Shown here piece after piece: positions 54,916-63,764 of a stretch of 64,000 nt of DNA. The position numbers were made by a program, and so were the translations under genes. Location of the stretch: NCBI GenBank assembly GCA_963730005.1, contig CAVSPO010000002.1, positions 10,699-74,698 on the forward strand. The letters are read 5' to 3'. The notes under the pieces are model-generated. The model made no database searches and was not told the origin of the DNA. It saw only the letters and a program-made list of their open reading frames with translations. This stretch comes from CAVSPO01 sp963730005 (GTDB lineage Bacteria; Actinomycetota; Actinomycetes; Propionibacteriales; Propionibacteriaceae). Each line of letters starts with the position of its first letter. Positions within the stretch are counted from its first letter, which is position 1.

Positions 54916-55734
54916 TCAGATGAACAGCACCAGGCTGACGGCCATCACCGCCATCCCGGCGACCACGCCGTAGATGGCCAGGTGGTGTTCACCGAACTGT
55001 TCGGCGGTGGGCAGCAGCTCGTCCAGCGAAATGAACACCATGATGCCGGCCACCCCGGCCAGCACCACACCCATCAACGTGTCGCTGAGGAAGGGGCGCA
55101 GCAGCACGTAGCCGATCAACGCTCCCGCCGGTTCGGCCAGACCGGACAGGAAGGCGTACCAGAACGCCTTGGCTCGGCTGCCGGTCGCGGCCCGGATGGG
55201 CAGAGCGACGGCGATGCCCTCGGGCATGTTGTGGATCGCGATGGCCACCGCGATCGGGATACCGAGCTTGGGGTCCTCCAGGGCGGAGATGAAGGTGGCG
55301 AACCCCTCGGGGAAGTTGTGGATGGCCAGTGCCACCGCGGTCATCAGCCCGGTGCGCATCAGCCGCGCTCTGGCAGGGTCTTCGTCCCCCTGAACCACCT
55401 CGTGTGGGTTCAGGTCGTCGGGCACGAAGTGGTCGATGACGGCGATCAGGGCGATGCCACCGAAGAAGCCCGCCACGGCGACCCAGGACCCGGTGACGCG
55501 GCCCAGTGTCCCGCTGAGGGTCGCCTGCGCGGTGGCCATCAACTCGATCATTGCTACGTAGATCATCACGCCGGCCGAAAATCCCAGGCTGGCGGCCAGG
55601 AACCGCGCCGAGACCTTGCCCACTGCAAGCACGATGGCGGCGCCGATGCCGGTCGCCAGACCGGCAATCAGCGTCAATCCGATGGCGAACAGCAGACCAG
55701 AAATGGTGATCCCCCACACTCGAAGCGGTTCCAC
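54916..55734 (-). CDS. zupT: ZIP-family metal transporter ZupT
   Basis: A 272-residue ZIP transporter of eight helices. Metal-site motifs are ALAIHNFPEGFATF on helix 4 and AIAIHNMPEGIAVALPIRAA on helix 5. The GLAEPAGALIGYVLL and VFISLDELLPTAEQFGEHHL segments also fit ZupT. It imports zinc with broad specificity for other divalent ions such as iron and manganese. The loop between helices 3 and 4 has HFVPDDLNPHEV. Near the manganese-responsive TMEM165/GDT1 gene, though not in its operon. Confidence 0.92.
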   Translation of the reverse strand: MEPLRVWGITISGLLFAIGLTLIAGLATGIGAAIVLAVGKVSARFLAASLGFSAGVMIYVAMIELMATAQATLSGTLGRVTGSWVAVAGFFGGIALIAVIDHFVPDDLNPHEVVQGDEDPARARLMRTGLMTAVALAIHNFPEGFATFISALEDPKLGIPIAVAIAIHNMPEGIAVALPIRAATGSRAKAFWYAFLSGLAEPAGALIGYVLLRPFLSDTLMGVVLAGVAGIMVFISLDELLPTAEQFGEHHLAIYGVVAGMAVMAVSLVLFI

Positions 55735-55864
55735 CCTGCCACAGCGCGAGTCCGCGCGGCAGTCCGGGACGGGAAAGGAATGCCGGCAACCGCTCCCGCG
55801 TTGTACGGGCGTATCGGTAGCGTTCAGGTGAACGCCCCCACAGATCTTCGAGGAAGGGACTCAC

Positions 55865-56323
55865 ATGAGTGTCAAGGACATCGGCCCGAAGCCGTTCGTG
55901 CTCGACCTGGAGAAGGAGACCGTCAAGAACAAGAACTACCGAACGGTTGCGTGGACCGGAAAGTACCTCCAGATGACCTTGATGTCCATCCCGGTCGGTG
56001 GGGACATTGGCCTCGAGGTGCACCCTGACACCGACCAGTTCATCCGTCTGGACGCCGGCAAGGGCAAGGTGCAGATGGGCAAGACCAAGAAGAAGCTCGA
56101 CTTCGAGCAGGACGTCGAGGACGGCTTCGCTCTCTTCGTGCCGGCCGGCATGTGGCACAACGTCACCAACGTCGGTGACGAGCCGATGCAGGTCTACGCG
56201 ATCTACGCTCCCTCCCACCACGCAGCGGGCAAGGTCCACAAGACCCAGGAAGCTGCCGAGGCAGACGAGAAGGCCGGCAACGACGAGCCGCCGGAGTGGA
56301 CCGTCCAGCCTGAGGCCCAGTAG
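55865..56323 (+). CDS. Cupin-domain protein
   Basis: A 152-residue cupin. Motif 1 is GGDIGLEVHPDTDQFIRLDA and motif 2 is PAGMWHNVTNVGDEPMQVYA, supplying the His/Glu metal ligands. An acidic Glu-rich tail ends the protein. Cytosolic metal-binding or isomerase/dioxygenase activity is possible; the substrate is unknown. Strong Shine-Dalgarno GAGGAAGGG precedes the ATG. The gene ends in a triplet 13-bp tandem repeat that includes its stop codon. Confidence 0.85.
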   Translation: MSVKDIGPKPFVLDLEKETVKNKNYRTVAWTGKYLQMTLMSIPVGGDIGLEVHPDTDQFIRLDAGKGKVQMGKTKKKLDFEQDVEDGFALFVPAGMWHNVTNVGDEPMQVYAIYAPSHHAAGKVHKTQEAAEADEKAGNDEPPEWTVQPEAQ

Positions 56324-56350
56324 TCAGGCCCAGTAGTCAGGCCCAGCAGT
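56312..56350. repeat. Three tandem 13-bp repeats across the cupin stop codon
   Basis: Units of (C/G)AGGCCCAG(T/C)AGT are at 56312-56324, 56325-56337 and 56338-56350. The first contains the TAG stop and the others repeat it in the same frame (13 is not a multiple of 3, so later copies shift). Confidence 0.7.
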
Positions 56351-56383
56351 CAGCTGCCTTGGCCAGGGCCCTTTCTGAAACAA

Positions 56384-56418
56384 GGCTGCGATCCCGTCAG
56401 AACGACGGGATCCAGCCC
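56384..56418. terminator. Bidirectional terminator between cupin and TMEM165-like genes
   Basis: GATCCCGTC (56390-56398) pairs perfectly with GACGGGATC (56404-56412) around AGAAC; flanking GGCTG/CAGCC pairs extend it. It overlaps the last codons of the exporter gene. Confidence 0.7.
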
Positions 56419-56981
56419 AGGCCCTGGCCCAGCATCCAGGCACCGAAAAGGGCGAAGATGACGGCGGCGCCGATCTTCACGGTTCGTTCCGGCAAGTGCT
56501 TGCCCAGCGCGCTGCCTGCGACGATGGCCAGCGCGTCCGCGAGCACCATGCCCAGCGTGCTGCCGATCCAGGTGGCGAACCAGGCGTGGTCGGTGGCCAG
56601 CGCAATGGTCATCAGCATGGTCTTGTCGCCCAGTTCGGCAAGGAAGAACGCCACGCCGACGGCCACAATGGCGGCCCCCCTGCTCTGCTGCGCCTTGTGG
56701 GCCTCGTCGTCGGTCAACTCGTCGCCGCGCAGTGTCCAGGCCGCGAAAGCGAAGAAGGCAACGCCCGAGAGCAACTGGATGTAACGCTGGCTGCCCGCGA
56801 AGTCGCCGATGAACCCGCCGATCGCCACCGAGGCCAGGTGCACGATCGCGGTGGCCAGGGTGATGCCGATCAGCACGTCGCGGGCGCGGTAGCGGGTGGC
56901 GAAAGTGAGAGCCATCAACTGGCTCTTGTCGCCGAGCTCGGCGATGAAGACGAGCGCAACGCTGATCCAGAACGAGTCCAT
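56397..56981 (-). CDS. TMEM165/GDT1-family manganese/calcium exporter
   Basis: A 194-residue protein with six to seven helices made of two UPF0016 repeats. Each has the family motif E-x-G-D-[KR]-[TS]: FIAELGDKSQLMALTFATRY and FFLAELGDKTMLMTIALATD. Bacterial relatives export Mn2+ in exchange for protons; eukaryotic ones supply Mn2+/Ca2+ to the Golgi. ATG at 56981 has GGGGGAG six bases upstream. The 5' leader carries a yybP-ykoY riboswitch, which senses Mn2+, strongly supporting manganese efflux. Confidence 0.92.
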   Translation of the reverse strand: MDSFWISVALVFIAELGDKSQLMALTFATRYRARDVLIGITLATAIVHLASVAIGGFIGDFAGSQRYIQLLSGVAFFAFAAWTLRGDELTDDEAHKAQQSRGAAIVAVGVAFFLAELGDKTMLMTIALATDHAWFATWIGSTLGMVLADALAIVAGSALGKHLPERTVKIGAAVIFALFGAWMLGQGLGWIPSF

Positions 56982-57049
56982 GTGTTTCTCCCCCGGTGAC
57001 CGTCGTCGGCGCCGTCAGGAGCCTTCGACCGGCACACCCCGATGACGTG

Positions 57050-57155
57050 GCCAATGGTCGAAAGTCTCGTCCGCCACCACGCGGTGGCCGGGGCACCGGG
57101 CCCGTCAGGGCCAGCATGTCGACGCTCCAGTTGAGGACTACTCCCTCTCGCGCGC
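57050..57155 (-). promoter_or_regulatory. yybP-ykoY (manganese) riboswitch
   Basis: Read on the minus strand, the leader has GGGAGTAG (57138-57145), then GTCGACATGCTGG, a GGCCC/GGGCC-type hairpin, and the closing ACGAGACTTTCGACC near 57056-57070. This is the conserved yybP-ykoY order (GGGGAGUAG ... CAUACUGG-like loop ... GAGACUUU). The 3' aptamer strand TTTCGACC (57056-57063) can also pair with GGTCGAAGG at 57022-57030, a plausible expression switch. It lies directly upstream of the TMEM165/GDT1 exporter. Confidence 0.8.
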
Positions 57156-57200
57156 GTCATCCTAGGACGACGCTGAGCGCGCACCGAAATCGTCCCGACG

Positions 57201-57889
57201 TCACGCCACTGCGAGCAGGATCGCCACCCAGTGGCAGACGGCACCAACGACTGTGCCGGCGTGGAAGATCTCGTGGAAGCCGAACCATTCCGGGTTGGGG
57301 TGGGCCGCTTGAGGGCGTAGACGACCGCGCCGGCAGAGTAGGCCACCCCGCCGATGACGATCAGGCTGACCACCGCCGGCCCACCCGCGGCCCAGAAGCT
57401 GGGCAACCAGAAGATCGCCACCCAGCCCATCACGATGTACAGCGCGACGTAGAGCCAGCGAGGCGCCCCCAACCAGAACGTCCGGAACGCCACCTCGGCC
57501 ACCGCACAACCCCAGATCACGCTGAGCAGGACGACCCGGGAGTTGCCGGTGAGCAGTGCGAGGGCGAGCGGGGTGTAGGTGCCGGCGATGAAGATGGCGA
57601 TGTTCGAGTGGTCAATGCGGCGCATCACCGCCGTGACGCGTTCGTTCCAGGTGCCGCGGTGATAGACCGCAGAGTGGCCGAACAGCATCAGTGCGGTGAG
57701 CGTCCAGACCGCACAGCCGAAGCGAAGCAGGGGGTGTCGGCCACCACCATCGTGGTCAGCCCGGCAATCAGCATGATCGGGGCGCTGACCAGGTGCAGCA
57801 GGCCGCGCAACCGGGGCTTCACCGGATGGACCGGCGCCGGCCGAAGCGACCGACTCGCGGATTGCCATGGTGGGCGAACTGGAGTTCAT
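57201..57889 (-). pseudogene. TrhA/hemolysin III (PAQR) family protein, frameshifted
   Basis: Reconstructed across frames from ATG 57889: NSSSPTMAIRESVASAGAGP; then (shift) HPVKPRLRGLLHLVSAPIML; then (shift) CAVWTLTALMLFGHSAVYHR with the metal-site Ser-x3-His; RIDHSNIAIFIAGTYTPLAL; and (shift near 57300) NPEWFGFHEIFHAGTVVGAV containing the HexxH-like ending, then CHWVAILLAVA. These are all PAQR/TrhA motifs for a seven-helix membrane-homeostasis protein of about 225 residues. Three indels break it. Confidence 0.8.
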
Positions 57890-57913
57890 GCTACCTACGT
57901 TAGCGTAGGTAGC
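57890..57913. promoter_or_regulatory. Perfect 10-bp palindrome (TetR-type operator) abutting the trhA start
   Basis: GCTACCTACG and CGTAGGTAGC flank a TTAG spacer, next to the ATG at 57889. Length, symmetry and the TAC/GTA core resemble TetR-family operators. No TetR gene is in the window. Confidence 0.65.
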
Positions 57914-57997
57914 GCTGGCTTGGGCAAACGGGCTGGTGCGCCTGGTCATGGCGGACGCTCTGCATGGACTCTCGGCGGACGATTCCACGCGCAGCGC

Positions 57998-58246
57998 TCA
58001 GCCCAGCTGCGCCAACCGGGCGGCGACTGCCGGGCCGCTCGGGTTGGTCAGCGTCGAGCCGTCGCTGAAGACGACGGTGGGCACAGTGCGGTTGCCGTTG
58101 TTCAGGCTCTGCACGATCTGCGCTGCCGCTGCGTCGGCGTCGATGTCGATCTCGGTGAACTCCAGCCCCAGCTCACCGAGCTGCCGCTTGAGCGCCCGGC
58201 AATAGGGACACCAGCTCGTCGTGTAGACGGTGAGTTCGCTGCTCAT
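57998..58246 (-). CDS. Mycoredoxin-like glutaredoxin
   Basis: An 82-residue glutaredoxin-fold protein with active site SWCPYCRALKRQLGELG and the cis-Pro segment RTVPTVVFSDGSTLTNPSGP. The size and ENPS-like end match actinobacterial mycoredoxin-1 (which reduces mycothiol mixed disulfides) rather than classical glutathione glutaredoxin. ATG at 58246 chosen; a second ATG lies one codon upstream. It shares a strand with trhA, 108 bp downstream. Confidence 0.88.
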   Translation of the reverse strand: MSSELTVYTTSWCPYCRALKRQLGELGLEFTEIDIDADAAAAQIVQSLNNGNRTVPTVVFSDGSTLTNPSGPAVAARLAQLG

Positions 58247-58358
58247 CACCCCATCTTGCCCCAGCGCACGCAGATGGTGGCGTTTCGGTGCGCCGCAGCT
58301 GAGCGGTTACCATGAAAATGAGCGGTGCGCCCCGAGTTGTTGCCCACAAGGAGAATCT

Positions 58359-59412
58359 GTGCACGTCCCTGCCGGCCAGTCCAACCCACTGCTGTCGATC
58401 GTGGTTCCCAGCTACAACTCGCAGGACTACCTGCATCGGTGTCTGGACTCCATGCTGCCAGCGCACCCTGACGTCGAGGTGATCGTCGTCAATGACGGTT
58501 CGACCGACAACACTGCCGCCGTCGCCGAGCGCTACGCCCGAGAACACCCTGGCCGGTTCACCGTCATCAACAAGCCGAACGGCGGCCACGGCTCGGGCAT
58601 CAACACCGGCTTGCAGCACGCCCGCGGCGAGTACTTCAAGGTCGTCGACAGCGACGACTGGCTGAACACCAACGCCTTCCAGTCGATGGTCAACGGGCTG
58701 CGGGGCTTGCCGGATGGCCAACAGCCCGACCTGGTGGTCACCAACTTCGTCTACGACAAGCAGGGCAAGCGCCGCGAGCACACGATGAGCTACGGCAATG
58801 TACTTTCTCGCCCGGGGAAACCATCACCTGGGGCCAGACCCAGCCGTTCCGGCCGTCTCAGGGTCCCCGCCTGATGCACGCCCTGACCTACCGCACCGCG
58901 TTGCTGCGTGAGGGTGGGCCTGGAGCTGCCCGAGCACCCTTACGCTCGACAACCTGTACGCCTACCTGCCGATGCCCGCGGTTCGCACCGTGCACTACCT
59001 CGACTTCGACCTGTACCACTACCACATCGGGCGTCCCGACCAGTCGGTGGTGAGCCAGCTCGGGCCTCATGGTCAAGCGGGCTGACCAGCAGCTCAAGGT
59101 GAACCGGCTGATGATCGACAACCCGCCCCAGCCCCGACAGCGAGCTGCCGGTCGAGCTGCGGAACTACATCGAGTGGATCTGTGGGTCGTGACGGCCGTC
59201 TCGTCGCTGATCTGCATCCGCAGTGGCCAGCGCGAATACCTGAACAAGAAGACGAAGTTGCTGGCGCGAGCTGCAGATGGCAGACCAGCGGACCTGGCGG
59301 CGGCTGCGCGACGCCCCCATCGGGCGGCTGGTGAACCTGCAGGGCAACGTGCGGACGCCGGGGGACCCTGGCCGCCTACAAGATCGCCCGGGGAGTCTTC
59401 GGCTTCAACTGA
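58359..59412 (+). pseudogene. Family 2 glycosyltransferase, multiply frameshifted
   Basis: Start GTG 58359 has AAGGAG upstream. The intact first frame gives LLSIVVPSYNSQDYLHRCLD, EVIVVNDGSTDNTAAVAERY and FKVVDSDDWLNTNAFQSMVN, the GT2 DxD catalytic core. After about 58800 the frame changes several times: TITWGQTQPFRPSQGPRLMH, ALTYRTALLRE, YAYLPMPAVRTVHYLDFDLY, YHIGRPDQSVV, KRADQQLKVNRLMID, ending GTLAAYKIARGVFGFN before the TGA at 59410. This is a soluble polysaccharide or cell-wall glycosyltransferase of about 350 residues. Confidence 0.78.
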
Positions 59413-59464
59413 GCGGCACTGCTCCGCCCCGGCACACAAAACCGGCGGCCCGGCGGGTCGGGGA

Positions 59465-60808
59465 TCACTCCCCAGCCCAGCGGGCGGCCGTTTCGCGGTA
59501 CGCAGCCCGGAGGGCTGCCAGTTTCGTACCAGCCCGAGGCTGCCGTTCGTATTCGTCGACCACAGCGGAACGAGTCCGGCTGGCGGTCGTGGCGTGACCG
59601 GTCGTGGCGCCACCAGTCGTACCGCGACCAGCTGGACCAACGATCGTGCCGATCAGCACGAGACGCGACCGGCTCGGCCGGGGCCTTCGACTCACCAGCT
59701 GGCTCGACGCTGGTCTGGGTCGGCTTCGCCGGCACCGTGGGCGCGGCCGTCGGTTGCTGCACAACCGGGGCCTGAACGACGGGGGCCTGCACAACCGGCG
59801 CCTGCTCTACCGGCGCCTGTTCCACCGGCGCCTGCTCGACCGGGGTCACCATCTCGGGGGCCTGGGTCTCCACAGGATCCACATCGGGAGCCGCGGTTTC
59901 GGGGGCTTCCGCCACCGCCGTCTTCGAGGCGGGGGCCGCCACCGCAGCTTCGAGGCGGGGGCCGACGTCGGCGTGCTGGCGACCGCCTTCGCCGGGCCCC
60001 GCAGATGGTTCCGCCGCGGCCCAAGATCGTAGTTCGACGAAGGACGACATGCCCTTCGGGAGGGTCGTCGGGCAGCTGCGCTGGTACTCGATGTTGTAGA
60101 CAGGCTTACCAGCGGCGACGACTGGGCATCGCGGACTTCGCCGTACGCGTTGCACCTCCTCGTTCACCGCGAAGTCGACCAACGCCGCCATCTGGGCAGC
60201 TGTTCATCGTTCTTCAGCCCCACGGCCAGGCCACGGCGTCGGCGGCGTCAGGGCGCCGAGACGAAGGTCGCCTGGTCGGCCTTCGTGATCGGGATCCCGT
60301 CCTCCTCGACCAGCCGTCAGGTCTCCGGGTCGATCGCGTCGAAAGCCCTTCTGCTTGCAGACGTCCATCCTCGCCGCCATGATCGGCGTCAGGACGCTGG
60401 TCTTCCGGACGTCGAGCCAGTTCTCGCCGTCCCAACCGTCGAGTGGCTTGCCCTTGACGCTGGCCGGATGGCATTGTCGCTGCGCCAGCTCTCGACGAGC
60501 CGCGCTCGAGGAACACGACGCGCACGCCCCGGCTCTTCAGTTGGCGCACCTGGAAGCCGTGGTGGACCTCGAAATCCAGGTTGTAGACCGAGCCGGCCGG
60601 GTCAGGTCGATGGTTCCGGTGTACTGGATGTAGAACGTCTCGCCGACCTTCGGCTGCCAACGCCCCGACCGCCGTCCGGCCGGACTGCGCCTGGACGAGC
60701 GCCGGCTGGACCATCAGCAGGCCGGCCAACCCGACCCCCAAGGCCGCGAGCCGCTCTGCGGCGCACTCTCCCGGAACGCGTGTCGTCTGTGTTGCCGACC
60801 TTGCCCAT
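59465..60808 (-). pseudogene. GH114-like endo-alpha-1,4-polygalactosaminidase with repeat tail, frameshifted
   Basis: Pieced from three frames: signal region RLAALGVGLAGLLMVQPALV; VGETFYIQYTGTIDLT; GSVYNLDFEVHHGFQVRQLK; SRGVRVVFLERGSS; HPASVKGKPLDGWDGENWLD; TPIMAARMDVCKQKGFDAID with the catalytic-type Asp-Pro-Glu; GLAVGLKN; AALVDFAVNEEC; and AGKPVYNIEYQRSC. This matches GH114 (TM1410-type) glycosidases that cut galactosamine-rich exopolysaccharide. A tail repeating PVEQA three times and PVVQA/PVVQQ three times follows. Start near 60808 and the N-terminal joins are uncertain. Confidence 0.68.
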
Positions 60809-61219
60809 GTTGCTCCCCACTGTCGGGTGGGCGCCGGAGAACCCCGGTCCCTCGCCAATTGACGCCGCGCGCCACGCATCGGGTTTCTAGTGCTGGAACC
60901 CTCCAGAAGCGCATCCGCGGGCAGAGCCGCGCACGCTACCGATGCTACGTGGCAGGCTCTGCGTCGCACCACCCCCGAAGGCGCCGACACGCCGACTTTT
61001 TGAGAGTCGCTAACACCTCAAGCGCACCTTCAGGGTTGTGCCTTGCCACTCCCGTTCCGTTCCCGCGACAGAGGGGTCGTCAATTCCGGCAACTTCCCTC
61101 CCCGCGCCTGTCGCGTAGGAAGCTGGTTGCGCAGCCAACAGACACCCCAAAACCCGAACACCGAGAACCCGGACACCTTGTCACAGGCCTGACCGGCCAG
61201 TCGCGCAGCAAAGGAGCAC
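60809..61219. other. Intergenic region between GH114-like and GH3 genes
   Basis: About 410 bp without a credible gene. It should contain the divergent promoters. CGCGACAG at 61064 and CTGTCGCG at 61108 form an 8-bp inverted repeat separated by 36 bases. No other clear signal was found. Confidence 0.5.
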
Positions 61220-63377
61220 AGATGAGTACAGAAGCGGCCGCGCGCCCCTGGATGGACACGTTCCTCAGCCCAACCAGCCGGCCGACCTGCTCATCGCCGC
61301 GACGCGAGCAGAAGATCGCCGAGATGGACGACCTAGACCATCAACCTGGACAAGATCACCATCGAGGACGGCGAGCCTGGTGCGCGCGCGCCACGTCTAC
61401 GGCGACGAGAGCCTCGGGTATCGCGTTCTCAATGGGCGCGACGTCAACGGGCCCGTGGGTGTCGGCATGGGTGATGCAGACGCCAGCCCGGCCACCGCCC
61501 TGCCGTCCACGATGGGCCTGGCCGCCGGCTTCGACCTCGACCTCGCCGAGGACGGCGACCGCGGCTGGAGTTGTGCGCGATCGGCCAGCACCTGATCGAG
61601 GCGCCGGGTGTCTGCATGCACCGCATCCTGCTGCGCGGCTGCAACTTCGAGTACTTCAGCGAGGACCCTGGACGACGGGCGCTATGGGTGTCCAGGTCAA
61701 CCGGGATCGAGGACCAGGGCATCCTGGCCCGAGGCCAAGCACTACGTCGTGTCGATGCACCGAGCAAGCTGAGCGTTTCCGCTACGACGTCCAGATCGAC
61801 GACCACGTGCTGCGCGAAGACGACCTGCTGCCGTTCGAGATGATCGTCAAGGACGCCGACGTCGCCTGCATCATGGGCAGCTACCAGCGTTTCCGCGGCA
61901 CCTACGCCGCGAGTTGCGCACTACCTGCTCGACCGAGACCTGCGCGACCAGTGGGGTTTCCAGGTATACGTGCAGTCGGACTTCTGGGCGTGCCGCTCCA
62001 CCGCGAGAGCCTGAACGCCGGCATGGACCAGGAGACCGCGCACGCCAAGCCTGGTTCAACGAGGCCATGATCAAGCACGGCATCGACCAGTGCATCATCG
62101 AGATCCCCACCATCGACCGCGCACTCAAGCGCCGTTTCCGCTACATGATCCGAACTGGGTCAGTTCGACCAGGACTACTCGGTCACCGGCATCGACATCC
62201 CGGCCGGCCAGGCGACGGCACGCCGGGTCGCCGAGAACATCGCCACCCCGCCGAAGAACCACGGCAACCTGCTGCCGCTCAGCAAGGACGTGGCCACGAT
62301 CGCCCTGATCGGCCAGGCGGAGTTCGTCGACAAGGCCTGCCCGTGCGGCGGCGGCTCGTCGCAGGTGATCCCGATCATCGAGATCAATCCGCTGCCCGGG
62401 GTCATAGGACGTTCTGCACATCACCGGACTTTACCTTCTCCAGGTCACCAAGGTCACGGTGGCCGACGACACTTCGACCCTGGACCAGGCGAAGGCGGCT
62501 GCAGTTGCAACGTGGTCATCATCATGGCCGGCCTGATCACGACCGAGGGCCGCGACCAGCTGGACATGAAGCTGCCGCGTGACCAGAACGCCATGATCGC
62601 CGCGGTGGCGCCGGTGAACCCCGGAAGACGGTGCTGGTGCTCAAGGACACCGGCGCTATTCCTGTCGAGATGCCCTGTTCGTCCTGCTGGCGGTTTGCCA
62701 GTTGACAACGTGGGCGAGGAAGACGGGCACGCGGTGGCCGACGTGCTGTTCGGCGTCACCACCCCCTCCGGCAACTGGCCGACGAGCTACCCCAAGGTGA
62801 CGAAGGACTGCCCGGCGGCCAACGACCCGAGCCGCTACCCTGGTGGTCCACCAGGGCTCCGGCTACCCGGTGATCCGCGACACTCCGAGGGCCTGCAGAT
62901 CGGCTACCGCGGGGTCAGGAGCAGGGCATCGAGCCGGCTTTCCCGTTCAGCTTCTGGCTCGAGCTACACCACGTTCGCCGATGCCCATCGACGTGGCGAT
63001 CGACACCGGCCGGATCGCCGCCGGCGACCCGGTCACGCTGACCGCCACCGCGCCACCGACACCGGCAACCGCAAGGGTGCCGAGGTCGTCCAGGTCTACG
63101 TCGGTTCCCCCTGCGGCCAACCAGCCGGCCAAGCGCCTGGTCGGGTTCAAGAAGGGTCGCGCTGGCAAGCCCGGCCTCCGAGCAGGTCATCGTCCTGGTC
63201 TATCTGGCCGCCAGCAACCACCGGCTCAGCAATGGCGCGCCAACCAAGTTCGCCAGCCCGCCGGTGAATACCTTCTACGTGGGCAACAGCTCGGTCGACG
63301 AGACGGCCACCCGCACGCGCAGACGCGGCGCGGCCGATGAGGCCCGCAACGCCGAACGGCACATCACCCGGCGGTGA
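61220..63377 (+). pseudogene. GH3 beta-glucosidase-like enzyme, multiply frameshifted
   Basis: ATG 61220 has AAAGGAG upstream. Joined frames give REQKIAEMTTL, ATALPSTMGLAAGFDLDLAE, RILLRGCNFEYFSEDP, QDQGILAEAKHYV, YVQSDFWA (catalytic Asp position), NATHGNLLPLSKD-like NHGNLLPLSKDVATIALIGQ, TLDQAKAAAV, GRDQLDMKLPRDQNAMIAAV, and SYPKVTKD. A C-terminal fibronectin-III-like domain (NTGNRKGAEVVQVYVG; KRLVGFKK) ends at a TGA at 63375. About 700 residues of a secreted or cytosolic GH3 glycosidase. At least six indels break the frame. Confidence 0.78.
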
Positions 63378-63427
63378 TTCGCCGATAGGGCTTGAAGAAC
63401 GCATCCACCACCGGTCAACGTTGGAAG

Positions 63428-63764
63428 TCACCGCCCTTTCGGCGCAAACGGAAGGCGGCGCCGCGACCATCGGCAGGAGATCGTCACCGAGACGGCTCTG
63501 GTGGCGATCACGTACACCACGATCATCTGCGCCGGCCTCGCCCACCTACCAGGGCCAGCACCAGCGCCACAGCACCGGGAAATCCAGCCGCCGCGGCCAG
63601 CACTATGGCCGGAATCGTCATGGTCAGCACCGCGTAGGGCATGAGCGGCAGGAAGCGCAGCACCCACTGGTCGGTGATCCGGCCCCGGAACACCACCAGC
63701 GGCGTCACCCGCAGCAGGTAGCGGACAGCCAACTGACCCCGATGGCGACGAACAGGTAACTCAT
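63428..63764 (-). pseudogene. azlD: AzlD-family branched-chain amino acid export subunit, frameshifted
   Basis: ATG 63764 overlaps the azlC stop (ATGA). The first codons read SYLFVAIGVSWL, then a frame change gives YLLRVTPLVVFRGRITDQWV and RFLPLMPYAVLTMTIPAIVL, then a further shift near 63560. This is the small four-helix AzlD partner, which with AzlC exports branched-chain amino acids. The C-terminus is not resolved; the end given is an estimate. Confidence 0.72.

Noticed and set aside
59590..60030. CRISPR-like or VNTR array suggested by repeated short units
   Set aside because: The repetition is codon-level, encoding PVEQA/PVVQA repeats of a protein tail; there are no spacers.
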